Shown one piece after another: positions 14,510 through 19,912 of a DNA stretch of 21,174 bases. The DNA is from a virus. Position numbers and translations under genes: made by a program. The notes beneath the pieces were generated by a model that was given only the letters and a program-made list of their open reading frames with translations, was not told where the DNA came from and made no database searches. Position 1 is the first letter of the stretch. Every line of letters begins with the position of its first letter. Location: the IMG/VR virus record IMGVR_UViG_3300028412_000028, positions 1 to 21,174 of that record. One strand, 5' to 3'.

Positions 14510-14993
14510 AAACAGGTCTATCGTCTGTATCGTTACCTTGTATCATTGAATCTCTAAGTACTATTAGTCCTCCGATTGCTTTTGTAATATGGCTAAGTCC
14601 TGATTCTTTATCTGTGTCCTCGCCCTCAAACCACGCAGTTAAGTGCCTTAGTGTGCTTGAGTAGTATGTTGAGTAGCATACTCCTGCCTCTCGGAAGTTA
14701 TATGCACCATACTTTGTTGCACCCTCTGTAAGAGCCTCTGCTACTTCCTTGAGTACTCTTGGTGGTACTAGGTGAAACTGTATCTTTGTTTTTCCTATCT
14801 CTTCTTTAGGGTTGACTTGTTTTTCCTCTATCTTTTCTTGTCTGGTTTCTAACTTAATCTTTTCTGGGTCAAAGGTATCACCATGGGAGGACACGACACC
14901 ATGGCGATGTCTTCCATAATAGTCATCATCCCAAGTAGCTACTTCCCATTTGCTTGTAACTGGGTGTTTTGTTTGTTTGTTATAAGTGCTCAT
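14493..14993 (-). CDS. DUF5664 / dATP-dGTP diphosphohydrolase-type protein
   Basis: 166 residues. The C-terminal half has the DUF5664 pattern: FHLVPPRVLKEVAEALTEGA (about 73-92), TKYGAYNFREAG, then STLRHLTAWFEGED (113-126) and ESGLSHITKAIGGLIVL (130-146), corresponding to the conserved all-alpha (MazG-like) NTP pyrophosphohydrolase fold. Members that act on dATP/dGTP are called MazZ and in some phages accompany PurZ to put 2-aminoadenine in DNA. The extra N-terminal 70 residues (KWEVATWDDDYYGRHRHGVV and a charged linker) are not part of that domain. PurZ is not in this window, so the role may only be nucleotide-pool cleaning. Its stop overlaps the next start. Confidence 0.72.
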   Translation of the reverse strand: MSTYNKQTKHPVTSKWEVATWDDDYYGRHRHGVVSSHGDTFDPEKIKLETRQEKIEEKQVNPKEEIGKTKIQFHLVPPRVLKEVAEALTEGATKYGAYNFREAGVCYSTYYSSTLRHLTAWFEGEDTDKESGLSHITKAIGGLIVLRDSMIQGNDTDDRPVYAPKE

Positions 14994-15060
14994 ATATTAT
15001 TTATTAGTTTCCAGTTTTTAATGTTTATAGGTCATATCAAATAATAAAAGTTAGTAAAAT

Positions 15061-15801
15061 CTAACTCTTTCTGTTTATGAATCTATAGAGAGCAAGGCAA
15101 TGTAAGAAGGCTTCCTTGTAGAGTTTGGTTTTTGTCTTACTTCCAATCTTAATTTTTGCTTCTCCTTCCTTATTTAATTCTTTAGGAATATTGATTACAA
15201 GATAGCCTGCACAATCTTTTATCTTTTCAAGTTCTTCAAGAGCAATCTCATAGCCAGCCATCTGAACATAATTCATATCATAAATATCCCTAGCTGTTTT
15301 TATATCTGCAATATATTTCTTTCCTTTTATTTCAACAACTAGGTCAACTGTTCCTGCATACCAATGTTCCTCTGAATAAAGCCTTTGTTCCGATAAGAGA
15401 AATGTTACATCTTTTTCTTCTGCCCATTCTATAAACTTACCGACCATTTTTTCAACCTGTTCTGTTTCGTAAATTGGTAAGAACTTTCCTTTGAATATTT
15501 TACTGTTAGCATAATTCTCAATATGGTTATGAACCATTGTTCCAATATCTCCTGCACTATCTCTCTTTCTGCACCAAGCCTTCCGAGAGCCTTCGAGTGA
15601 TTGCTTACTGACTTTATATATGTTTTCCTTTCTGTCATAGGTTGCTTCTTTTATCACTGAATCTATAGCCATATTAGAAGCCCAACCAATCAAGGCAGGT
15701 TTTTCTACTACACCAATCACAGTTGTAACGCCAGTTAGTCTTTTTCCGTCTAATGTATAGCTGTGTGTACTCTCCTTGAATTCAAATCGTGGCTTATCCA
15801 T
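15061..15801 (-). CDS. PD-(D/E)XK exonuclease, phage RecB/Cas4-like
   Basis: 246 residues. The nuclease core is seen as IGTMVHNHIENY (86-97, motif I-like His), LLSEQRLYSEEHW (Glu138 region), AGTVDLVVEIKGKKYIADIK (149-168: the catalytic Asp153 and Asp166-x-Lys168) and QMAGYEIAL (180-188, the Q-x-x-x-Y motif). The opening FEFKESTHSYTLDGKRLTGVT is the usual start of phage PDDEXK_1-type exonucleases. It probably processes double-stranded DNA ends for recombination, with the NinB-like and ssDNA-binding-like proteins upstream. It starts after the 3-base gap behind the hexapeptide gene, so they may share a transcript. Confidence 0.82.
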   Translation of the reverse strand: MDKPRFEFKESTHSYTLDGKRLTGVTTVIGVVEKPALIGWASNMAIDSVIKEATYDRKENIYKVSKQSLEGSRKAWCRKRDSAGDIGTMVHNHIENYANSKIFKGKFLPIYETEQVEKMVGKFIEWAEEKDVTFLLSEQRLYSEEHWYAGTVDLVVEIKGKKYIADIKTARDIYDMNYVQMAGYEIALEELEKIKDCAGYLVINIPKELNKEGEAKIKIGSKTKTKLYKEAFLHCLALYRFINRKS

Positions 15802-15804
15802 ATA

Positions 15805-16509
15805 TTATTTAGTTATCTTAGTACTAACCCCTCTTCGTTCACACTCTGCAAGTAGCTCTTCATCGGTAAGTGTGCTTGTAGGTTTTTCTTCAATAGGTGT
15901 TATTTCATACTCACCAAGTACATATTGATTTTTCCAGAAAGTTGAGCCAGTCTTATCTGTAATATCTGTAATTTTCCCACTGTCATCCCCTCCGATAAAA
16001 TGACCTTTTGTAAAGTTTGCTTTTGCGGATACACGAGCATTGCCAGATACATGAGCATTGCCAAATACACGAGCATTGCCAGATACATGAGCATTGCCAG
16101 ATACATGAGCATCTTCAAATACAAAAGCATTGCCAGATACAAAAGCATTGCCAGATACATGAGCATTGCCAAATACACGAGCATTGCCAAATACACGAGC
16201 ATTGCCAGATACATGAGCATTGCCAGATACATGAGCATCTTCAAATACAAAAGCATTGCCAGATACATATGCATTGCCAGATACATGAGCATCTTCAAAT
16301 ACAAAAGCATTGCCAGATACATGAGCATTGCCAAATACACGAGCATTGCCAAATACACGAGCATTTCCCTCTTGTGATAAGTTACTTTCACTTTCAATCC
16401 ACCCTCCTAAGTCACCTTTCGTAATTCCTGCAAAAGACTTTAGATACTCAATTTGATAAAGAGTAACTCCCGCCCATTCTTTTGTGTTTGTTGTTAGTTT
16501 GTATTTCAT
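15805..16509 (-). CDS. Hexapeptide-repeat (left-handed beta-helix-like) protein
   Basis: 234 residues. N-terminal 47 residues (WAGVTLYQIEYLKSFAGITK, GDLGGWIESESNL) are typical of phage KGDLGGWIE proteins. Then follow 19 perfect hexapeptide units (about residues 48-161) of the GNA-[RHFY]-V-[FS] kind with EDAHVS variants at units 5, 8 and 15; such repeats form a solenoid, and in this family there is no known enzymatic active site. The C-terminal part has a small domain (GHFIGGDDSGKITDITD) and ends in TLTDEELLAECERRGV, a helical tail. Each unit is one 18-base DNA repeat with near identity even at third positions. Function unknown. Confidence 0.8.
   Translation of the reverse strand: MKYKLTTNTKEWAGVTLYQIEYLKSFAGITKGDLGGWIESESNLSQEGNARVFGNARVFGNAHVSGNAFVFEDAHVSGNAYVSGNAFVFEDAHVSGNAHVSGNARVFGNARVFGNAHVSGNAFVSGNAFVFEDAHVSGNAHVSGNARVFGNAHVSGNARVSAKANFTKGHFIGGDDSGKITDITDKTGSTFWKNQYVLGEYEITPIEEKPTSTLTDEELLAECERRGVSTKITK
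16027..16368 (-). repeat. 18-bp coding minisatellite, 19 copies
   Basis: On the plus strand the unit is close to gcattgccagatacatga. It tandemly repeats within the hexapeptide gene with few substitutions. All six reading frames are open over long parts because the unit is 18 bases, a multiple of three. The units show higher-order blocks (variants R-R-H-F, then F-E-H, then R-R-H-F-F-E-H), a sign of tandem duplication and unequal exchange. Confidence 0.9.
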
Positions 16510-16515
16510 GTTTAT

Positions 16516-16575
16516 TTAATTAGTTGCGCAACCTCTTCTGATTGGTATCAATAATTTTATTGCTTTTTTGCTCAT
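16516..16575 (-). CDS. Possible 19-residue leader/mini-ORF
   Basis: The ATG overlaps the TGA of the pentapeptide gene (ATGA) and the frame encodes MSKKAIKLLIPIRRGCATN before the stop; it ends six bases before the hexapeptide gene ATG. The overlap and basic composition make it look possibly translated, but 19 residues are too few to prove this, and the same bases read in another frame hold IDTNQ, shared with the 20.6 kb copy. It could be a leader or only a DNA/RNA signal. Confidence 0.2.
   Translation of the reverse strand: MSKKAIKLLIPIRRGCATN
16536..16552 (-). repeat. 17-bp dispersed repeat, copy 1
   Basis: TTCTGATTGGTATCAAT on the plus strand, identical to 20602-20618 in the same orientation. 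Both copies lie in short intergenic stretches between phage genes and both are followed on the plus strand by a T-rich segment containing TTTTGCT. Confidence 0.7.
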
Positions 16576-17114
16576 GTTATTATAGCCTTATAAACCTTGT
16601 CGCCAATCGTAACTGATACTTCTTGTCCTGATAATGATTCTTCTTCAATTCTTATACCTGATATCTTAAAGAATTTATCAGCATTGAAGTTAGGTAATTT
16701 CTTTATAGCTAACTGTTTCCATCTCGTTGCTTTGTTGTAAGAGTTTTGAAATGATTCTTTGTAGTCTAACTTTTTCAAATATCCTTCTGTTGTTTTGTAA
16801 TTAGGATTTTCTTCTTTCTCTTTGTCCGTCATATCACTTTCTTCTATCCATTCTGTTACATCAAAATATAACCAATATGGCTTTTCTGCATTATCCCACT
16901 CCTCTACTGTGCAAGGCTTATCGAAGCAACCATACCCAGAATAATCTTCTGTTGAAAAATGTCCTGTACTATAATTTGAAATTGACCAATCTCCTGTTGA
17001 CCTATTTCCTGTTGAATAATCTCCTGTTGACCTATTTCCTGTTGACCAATTTCCTGTTGACCTATTTCCTGTTGACCAATTTCCTGTTGAATAATCTCCT
17101 GTTGATGTTTTCAT
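16572..17114 (-). CDS. Pentapeptide-repeat protein with C-terminal unknown domain
   Basis: 180 residues. Residues 4-58 are 11 pentapeptide units (STGDY, STGNW, STGNR and variants, ending in SISNY, STGHF, STEDY), the S-T-G-x-x class of pentapeptide repeats, which form a square beta-helix. The second part (CFDKPCTVEEWDNAEKPYWL, then FDVTEWIEESDMTDKEKEEN and KEGYLKKLDYKESFQ-like helical region) matches the acidic C-terminal part often attached to such repeats in phage proteins. It may be a structural or nucleic-acid-mimic protein, by analogy with the DNA-mimic pentapeptide family; not shown here. It is preceded by an A/T-only leader. The repeats are 15-base DNA repeats. Confidence 0.75.
   Translation of the reverse strand: MKTSTGDYSTGNWSTGNRSTGNWSTGNRSTGDYSTGNRSTGDWSISNYSTGHFSTEDYSGYGCFDKPCTVEEWDNAEKPYWLYFDVTEWIEESDMTDKEKEENPNYKTTEGYLKKLDYKESFQNSYNKATRWKQLAIKKLPNFNADKFFKISGIRIEEESLSGQEVSVTIGDKVYKAIIT
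16941..17105 (-). repeat. 15-bp coding tandem repeat, 11 units
   Basis: Each unit is close to TCAACAGGAAATTGG on the minus strand. Units 1-8 are nearly identical and units 9-11 have diverged, so recent expansion has occurred at the 5' end of the gene. Confidence 0.85.
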
Positions 17115-17132
17115 ATTTTTTTAAATTTAAAT

Positions 17133-17492
17133 TTATAGTAACTTCTTTTTGCATCTTTCTTTGTTTTTCTTTAATCTTTTTAAGTATTCCTCTCTTGATT
17201 CGCTCACGTAGCTTTTGTTAGTAAATTGTTCACACGCTCTTTCGCAGAAACTCATTCTGCATGGATTGTCACAGTCCTTTGCAACGCAGTATTTCTGTAC
17301 TCTTTCTATCTTCTTTTTTCTTGGTACTTTTATGCCTAGCTTTGTCCTTCTCGTTCTGATTGCTAGTGGACTTCTTCCTAGCTCGTTAGCTATATCTTCA
17401 TTGGTACACTTTTCTTTTATAAGCCTTGCTAGGTTATTGTCGTCTTCCTTTGACCACTTCGACCACAGCATCTCTCTGTTTTCTCTTAGCAT
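17133..17492 (-). CDS. HTH (SANT/GcrA-like) DNA-binding protein with Cys-rich tail
   Basis: 119 residues. The N-terminal domain WSKWSKEDDNNLARLIKEK then CTNEDIANELGRSPLAIRTR (about 10-48) is a three-helix Myb/SANT-like or GcrA-like DNA-binding unit with the helix-turn-helix at 30-48. The second part has Cys at KYC-x4-DCDNPC-x3-FC-x3-AC (about 68-86), six cysteines able to bind zinc. The end is very basic (KRLKKNKERCKKKLL). It is probably a transcription regulator. The start may be at 17492 or 17471, both inside the preceding gene (overlap 59 or 38 bases). Confidence 0.65.
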   Translation of the reverse strand: MLRENREMLWSKWSKEDDNNLARLIKEKCTNEDIANELGRSPLAIRTRRTKLGIKVPRKKKIERVQKYCVAKDCDNPCRMSFCERACEQFTNKSYVSESREEYLKRLKKNKERCKKKLL

Positions 17493-17586
17493 TGTTTTGT
17501 GTTCTTATCCATTCACTTCCTGCACAAAAGTGAGGTTTGCTTTTAGTTTTTGCGTGCATACAATATTCGCACCTTTCTATTTTCAT
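17434..17586 (-). CDS. Small Cys-containing protein
   Basis: 50 residues beginning MKIERCEYCMHAKTKSKPHF. CEYC plus HFC give a Cys-x2-Cys and His/Cys pair, a possible small zinc ribbon. Its ATG overlaps the TGA stop of the transglycosylase-like gene (ATGA), so I take this start and not the longer in-frame ATG at 17646, which lies well inside the previous gene. The C-terminal part overlaps the HTH gene. No family recognised. Confidence 0.5.
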   Translation of the reverse strand: MKIERCEYCMHAKTKSKPHFCAGSEWIRTQNNAKRKQRDAVVEVVKGRRQ

Positions 17587-18026
17587 AATTGTAAGTTCTT
17601 TAGTGCTTTTTGTGTGTAGGCGATTGTGTCGTATCGTTGACCCCACTTGTTAATTCCTTGCTTGTGTACCTTGTACTGTCCAGAGTTCCACTTTAAGTAT
17701 ATTTGCTCGTCTGTAAGCCCTTTAGCTACCCATTTCTCTAGTGTCCTGGCTACTACATACTTCTCGTTGACTTCTGTTAGCTCTGGTACATAACCGATTG
17801 TATCTATTGCTATAGCTTTCCATGTGCTTGGTAGCATTTGCGTATAGCTTGCCAGCTCTCCTGATTGACCCTCTCGCTTTACACCTTGCGTTTCTGTTTC
17901 TATTAGTGCGTCTAGTAATGCAAGTGCGTGAGGGTTTATTCTAAAGACAATGACTCTGCTCTTACCCTTTCTAGTGTTTCCTCTGCTTCTGCCTTTTGCT
18001 CTAGTGCGTACTGTTCCTCTGCCCAT
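17583..18026 (-). CDS. Lysozyme/transglycosylase-like peptidoglycan hydrolase
   Basis: From about residue 32 the sequence is a goose-type/SLT lysozyme-like domain: LLDALIETETQG with probable catalytic Glu45, ASYTQMLPSTWKAIA (59-73, the G-x-x-Q-x-x-P-x-T-W element), then EVNEKYVVARTLEKW, LTDEQIYLKWNSG (104-116) and the ending INKWGQRYDTIAYTQKAL, which is typical of this class. It likely cuts peptidoglycan, as an endolysin or entry enzyme. Residues 1-31 are Arg/Gly-rich and lie over the last 31 codons of the membrane coiled-coil gene in another frame, so they look like frame shadow and the true start is unclear. No signal peptide is encoded in this frame. ATGA overlap at the stop. Confidence 0.7.
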   Translation of the reverse strand: MGRGTVRTRAKGRSRGNTRKGKSRVIVFRINPHALALLDALIETETQGVKREGQSGELASYTQMLPSTWKAIAIDTIGYVPELTEVNEKYVVARTLEKWVAKGLTDEQIYLKWNSGQYKVHKQGINKWGQRYDTIAYTQKALKNLQL

Positions 18027-18220
18027 AGTTGCAATACCTTTTGTCCTTGCTCGCCCTGTTTGAGTTCTGTGATGCGAGCTTGCTTTTGTTGTACTACTTT
18101 TTCGTTTGTTACCACTGTTGTGAATAGTCCTTTGTTAGTAGCGAGTAGTGCTATAAAGATTATGATGGCTACAAGTGATACTGTTTTAGCAATGCTGTAA
18201 ATCTTTTTGAGTCGTTTCAT
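17936..18220 (-). CDS. Membrane-anchored coiled-coil protein
   Basis: 94 residues. A basic start (MKRLKKIYSIAKT) is followed by one membrane helix (VSLVAIIIFIALLATN, about 14-29) and then a long Glu/Gln/Lys/Ala coiled coil (VVQQKQARITELKQGEQGQK to the end). It resembles a Rz-type spanin in layout, or the membrane-anchor part of the hydrolase encoded in the -1 frame just downstream. Its stop (17936-17938) lies inside the hydrolase frame. I list it as a separate gene, with a possible joined product in the findings. It follows the stop of the previous gene by two bases. Confidence 0.6.
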   Translation of the reverse strand: MKRLKKIYSIAKTVSLVAIIIFIALLATNKGLFTTVVTNEKVVQQKQARITELKQGEQGQKVLQLWAEEQYALEQKAEAEETLERVRAESLSLE

Positions 18221-18222
18221 AA

Positions 18223-18432
18223 TTAGTTATTAGCTTGTTCGTAATTCCGATACATAACTCCATTGCACATTTCTGCTTGCCAGTCTGTCCAGTAAAAGCC
18301 TTCAAGTTCTTGTGATTGCTTAGTTAGCTTTTCACACTCGTATGCTTCGTTCTTGTTTAGTCCGTAGTTGATAGCTACTAGCCCAACCATTACAGCTAGT
18401 ATTACGAGTAGTAGGTTTATAGTATTATTCAT
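18223..18432 (-). CDS. Small single-pass membrane protein
   Basis: 69 residues. The N-terminus MNNTINLLLVILAVMVGLVA is one membrane helix or uncleaved signal anchor; the rest is polar with Cys33 and Cys56-like positions (AYECEKLTKQSQELEGFYW, DWQAEMCNG), two cysteines that could form a disulfide outside the membrane. The start overlaps the preceding small ORF by eight bases (ATGAATAA), so the pair is likely coupled. Near the lysis-like genes it may be part of a lysis module, which is only inferred. Confidence 0.55.
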   Translation of the reverse strand: MNNTINLLLVILAVMVGLVAINYGLNKNEAYECEKLTKQSQELEGFYWTDWQAEMCNGVMYRNYEQANN

Positions 18433-18526
18433 CGTCTTGCATTATGTTTGTAAGCGTGTCTTGGCTTTCTTTCCAAGTTGTCACCTTATCCATATCCTCG
18501 TCAATGTGTTTAAGTAAGTTTTTCAT
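18425..18526 (-). CDS. Small acidic protein of unknown function
   Basis: 33 residues, MKNLLKHIDEDMDKVTTWKE at the start and NIMQDDE at the end. The stop overlaps the ATG of the next gene (ATGAATAA), the same pattern as at 6910/6917. It lies after an AT-rich, promoter-like leader (18527-18603). No family recognised; a helical, acidic peptide. Such tight overlap supports translation. Confidence 0.45.
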   Translation of the reverse strand: MKNLLKHIDEDMDKVTTWKESQDTLTNIMQDDE

Positions 18527-18603
18527 GTGTTTTCTGTTAGTTTTAATGTAACTCTTTGGCTACATTTATATAATAACACCTATGTAATAATGTACAAGTG
18601 GAG
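18527..18603 (-). promoter_or_regulatory. AT-rich leader with -35/extended -10 candidate
   Basis: On the minus strand TTGTAC (18592-18597), a 16-base spacer and TATTAT (18570-18575) preceded by TGT make a reasonable sigma70 promoter. The roughly 43 bases from the box to ATG at 18526 include AATGTA/TACATT (18545-18550 with 18561-18566), a 6-bp stem with a 10-base loop. The region holds no gene on either strand. Confidence 0.4.
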
Positions 18604-18612
18604 TTATCCACA
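18604..18612 (+). promoter_or_regulatory. Single exact DnaA-box-like 9-mer TTATCCACA
   Basis: The plus strand reads TTATCCACA, a perfect DnaA box, at the end of the 18604-18912 gene (its stop codon TAA is within it). It sits in a short dyad (18594-18617: ACAAGTGGA with TCCACAGTTGT-like arms). One box is expected by chance in many windows of this size, so the role is uncertain. Confidence 0.2.
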
Positions 18613-18912
18613 GTTGTATTTTTCGATAAAATCAACCTCTAATTGCTTTTCTTTATGCTCTTGTCTTGTGTTGTATATACCCAAATCATTTAACCCCTTT
18701 GCAAGTTCTTCAAGCTCACATTTCCACTTTTTTATATCTGGTGTAAAGGTATCCTCTCGATACTTATTATCAAAGAATACCCTTGAAAACTTTTTATGTT
18801 CAAGACTAAATATAATAAATTCGTTGTAACTTCTACCCCAATCCAAAGGAACTTGAATAAAGTCAATTCTGCCTTGTCGTTTATATTTTTCTAAATAGTT
18901 TTTAATACTCAT
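18604..18912 (-). CDS. Protein of unknown function
   Basis: 102 residues, MSIKNYLEKYKRQGRIDFIQ at the start, ELEELAKGLNDLGIYNTRQE near residues 67-86, and ending EKYNCG. The sequence is charged, mixed alpha/beta, with no membrane segment. It follows the 188-base intergenic region with the inverted repeat and may be the first gene of a separate transcript. No family recognised. Confidence 0.55.
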   Translation of the reverse strand: MSIKNYLEKYKRQGRIDFIQVPLDWGRSYNEFIIFSLEHKKFSRVFFDNKYREDTFTPDIKKWKCELEELAKGLNDLGIYNTRQEHKEKQLEVDFIEKYNCG

Positions 18913-19100
18913 ATATTTTTATTACACCCCTGTTCTTGCCCACACTAAGAAAACTAACAATAGATTACATTTGTGGGCAAGAGCCGAGGGATAATAGGAT
19001 TACTTGCTAATTCTAGTACTAAAATAGAAGAAAACCTTGCGTAAAAGTATAAGTGATATATAATATACACATCACCACGAAACAAGTCTCGAACGGTTAA
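18913..19100. other. 188-bp intergenic region with no convincing gene
   Basis: No good ORF on either strand (the longest is a 17-codon hydrophobic frame). It holds the inverted repeat at 18932-18984, an AT-rich tract (about 19050-19075) with TATAAT-like hexamers on both strands, and on the plus strand TTGCGT then 16 bases then TATAAT, which would fire against the genes. It may be a promoter/operator region or a small RNA gene. Confidence 0.5.
18932..18984. repeat. Inverted repeat with 11-bp perfect arms
   Basis: Arms TCTTGCCCACA (18934-18944) and TGTGGGCAAGA (18972-18982), extended by a G-U and a G-C pair to 13 positions, around a 27-base AT-rich loop. It is followed on the minus strand by AGGGGTGTAATAAAAATAT before the ATG at 18912, not by a T-run, so it is not a simple terminator. 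Confidence 0.8.
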
Positions 19101-19418
19101 TTACCTAAGAGGCTTTTTCTTTGAAGATGCTTTCTTTTTACCTTTAGGTGCTTTTAAGTCTTCGTCTAACCAAGCGTTTCCCTCGTAGTAGTTTTCATTG
19201 CAGTCATCGCAAACTTCTAAATCTACAAGTCCTGACTCCGTAATGGTTTCTTCATAATACTCTTTGCCTAAATATTGCAGAATTGCATCTACTTTCTTAT
19301 TAAGCAAAAACATTTCTTCTGTCTGCTTGCATGTATCTTCGTGTGCGTTTTTCTTAAACGACATGATAATATCAATCCATTCTTGTAATTCTTCTTCTTT
19401 AACATTTTTATTGAACAT
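19101..19418 (-). CDS. Protein of unknown function with Lys-rich tail
   Basis: 105 residues. The N-terminal half is acidic and helical (KEEELQEWIDIIMSFKKNA, then MFLLNKKVDAILQYLGKEYY), a Cys pair (DLEVCDDCNENYYEG, around residue 70) looks like a partial zinc site, and the C-terminus (KGKKKASSKKKPLR) is highly basic and may bind nucleic acid. It starts two bases after the stop of the NinB-like gene, so it is probably part of the same recombination transcript. No family recognised. Confidence 0.6.
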   Translation of the reverse strand: MFNKNVKEEELQEWIDIIMSFKKNAHEDTCKQTEEMFLLNKKVDAILQYLGKEYYEETITESGLVDLEVCDDCNENYYEGNAWLDEDLKAPKGKKKASSKKKPLR

Positions 19419-19420
19419 AT

Positions 19421-19909
19421 TTATTTCCAGTTATTTTCTTCTAATGTGTTTTCTTCGTACTCAATCGCCTCGTCTAGTGCCTTGCCTTGCATTTCCTTTG
19501 AGGGAAAAGGTAGGTGTATGCCATGTAGCGTTGTGTGTCTATTAAACTCATCGTACGCTTCGGTTACTTGGTTTTTATTCCACTCGGAAGTTTTTATACG
19601 ATTAAACTTTTTCTTTCCTATTTTCCTCCAGATGTTTTTTATCATCTCTGGCGTGAAGTCTACTTCTAAGCCCTCCAAGAATACAGGTACTGATATTCCA
19701 CTATCATTTAACATTCGTGCAATGTCTTGGTGATACTTGTGCATGCCTCTGTTCTGGCTAGAAGTTCTCTTCTGGTCGCCTTTTTTCCTACCAGTAATCT
19801 CAAGGTAATCCCCATCATTGCTCAAAAGGTAGTTTTTAAACTCCTCTCGTTCATAGACAAGGTCAAACTTGATAGCACCGTCTTTTACTCTCGCTTGAAA
19901 GTTATCCAT
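19421..19909 (-). CDS. NinB-like recombination protein
   Basis: 162 residues. KRTSSQNRGMHKYHQDIARM (about 47-66) is the Q-N-x-x-x-H-K-Y-type core, DFTPEMIKNIWRKIGKKKF follows (about 84-102), and VTEAYDEFNRHTTLHGIHLP FPS is close to the C-terminal V-x-E-V-Y-E-V-x-N-R-H / H-V-P-F-P-S ending of phage NinB/Orf proteins. NinB in lambda (Orf) assists recombination by binding SSB and ssDNA, so pairing with the ssDNA-binding-like gene just upstream is logical; the genes are three bases apart. I assign the family at good confidence, the exact biochemical role less. Confidence 0.75.
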   Translation of the reverse strand: MDNFQARVKDGAIKFDLVYEREEFKNYLLSNDGDYLEITGRKKGDQKRTSSQNRGMHKYHQDIARMLNDSGISVPVFLEGLEVDFTPEMIKNIWRKIGKKKFNRIKTSEWNKNQVTEAYDEFNRHTTLHGIHLPFPSKEMQGKALDEAIEYEENTLEENNWK

Positions 19910-19912
19910 AGT

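Noticed and set aside
15429-15638. 69-residue minus-strand frame inside the exonuclease gene
   Set aside because: Alternative frame within a gene with clear catalytic motifs; no support.
16027-16368. CRISPR array look-alike
   Set aside because: Units are directly tandem with no spacers, 18 bp, and encode hexapeptides in frame.
15900-16424. Several long frames on both strands over the 18-bp repeats
   Set aside because: The repeat unit is a multiple of three and lacks stops in several frames, so open frames arise automatically. Only the GNAxVx frame has non-repeat flanks with a known pattern.
17587-17646. Longer start (ATG at 17646) for the small Cys protein
   Set aside because: The added 20 residues overlie the hydrolase frame; the internal ATG with ATGA overlap is far more typical.
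1945-18026. Possible stop-codon reassignment, because TGA stops are rare
   Set aside because: Only three genes end in TGA (1945, 16572, 17583), each in an ATGA overlap and each with another in-frame stop within a few codons. But no gene carries internal TGA and Trp/Gly use normal codons, so the standard code suffices.
19080-19100. tRNA T-loop-like GTTCGAGAC on the minus strand
   Set aside because: The flanking bases do not pair into a T-stem and no acceptor or anticodon arm can be built.
18487-19912. Replication origin based on DnaA-box-like 9-mers
   Set aside because: One exact box plus two one-mismatch copies (near 18487 and 19904) are spread too far and lack iterons; chance explains them.
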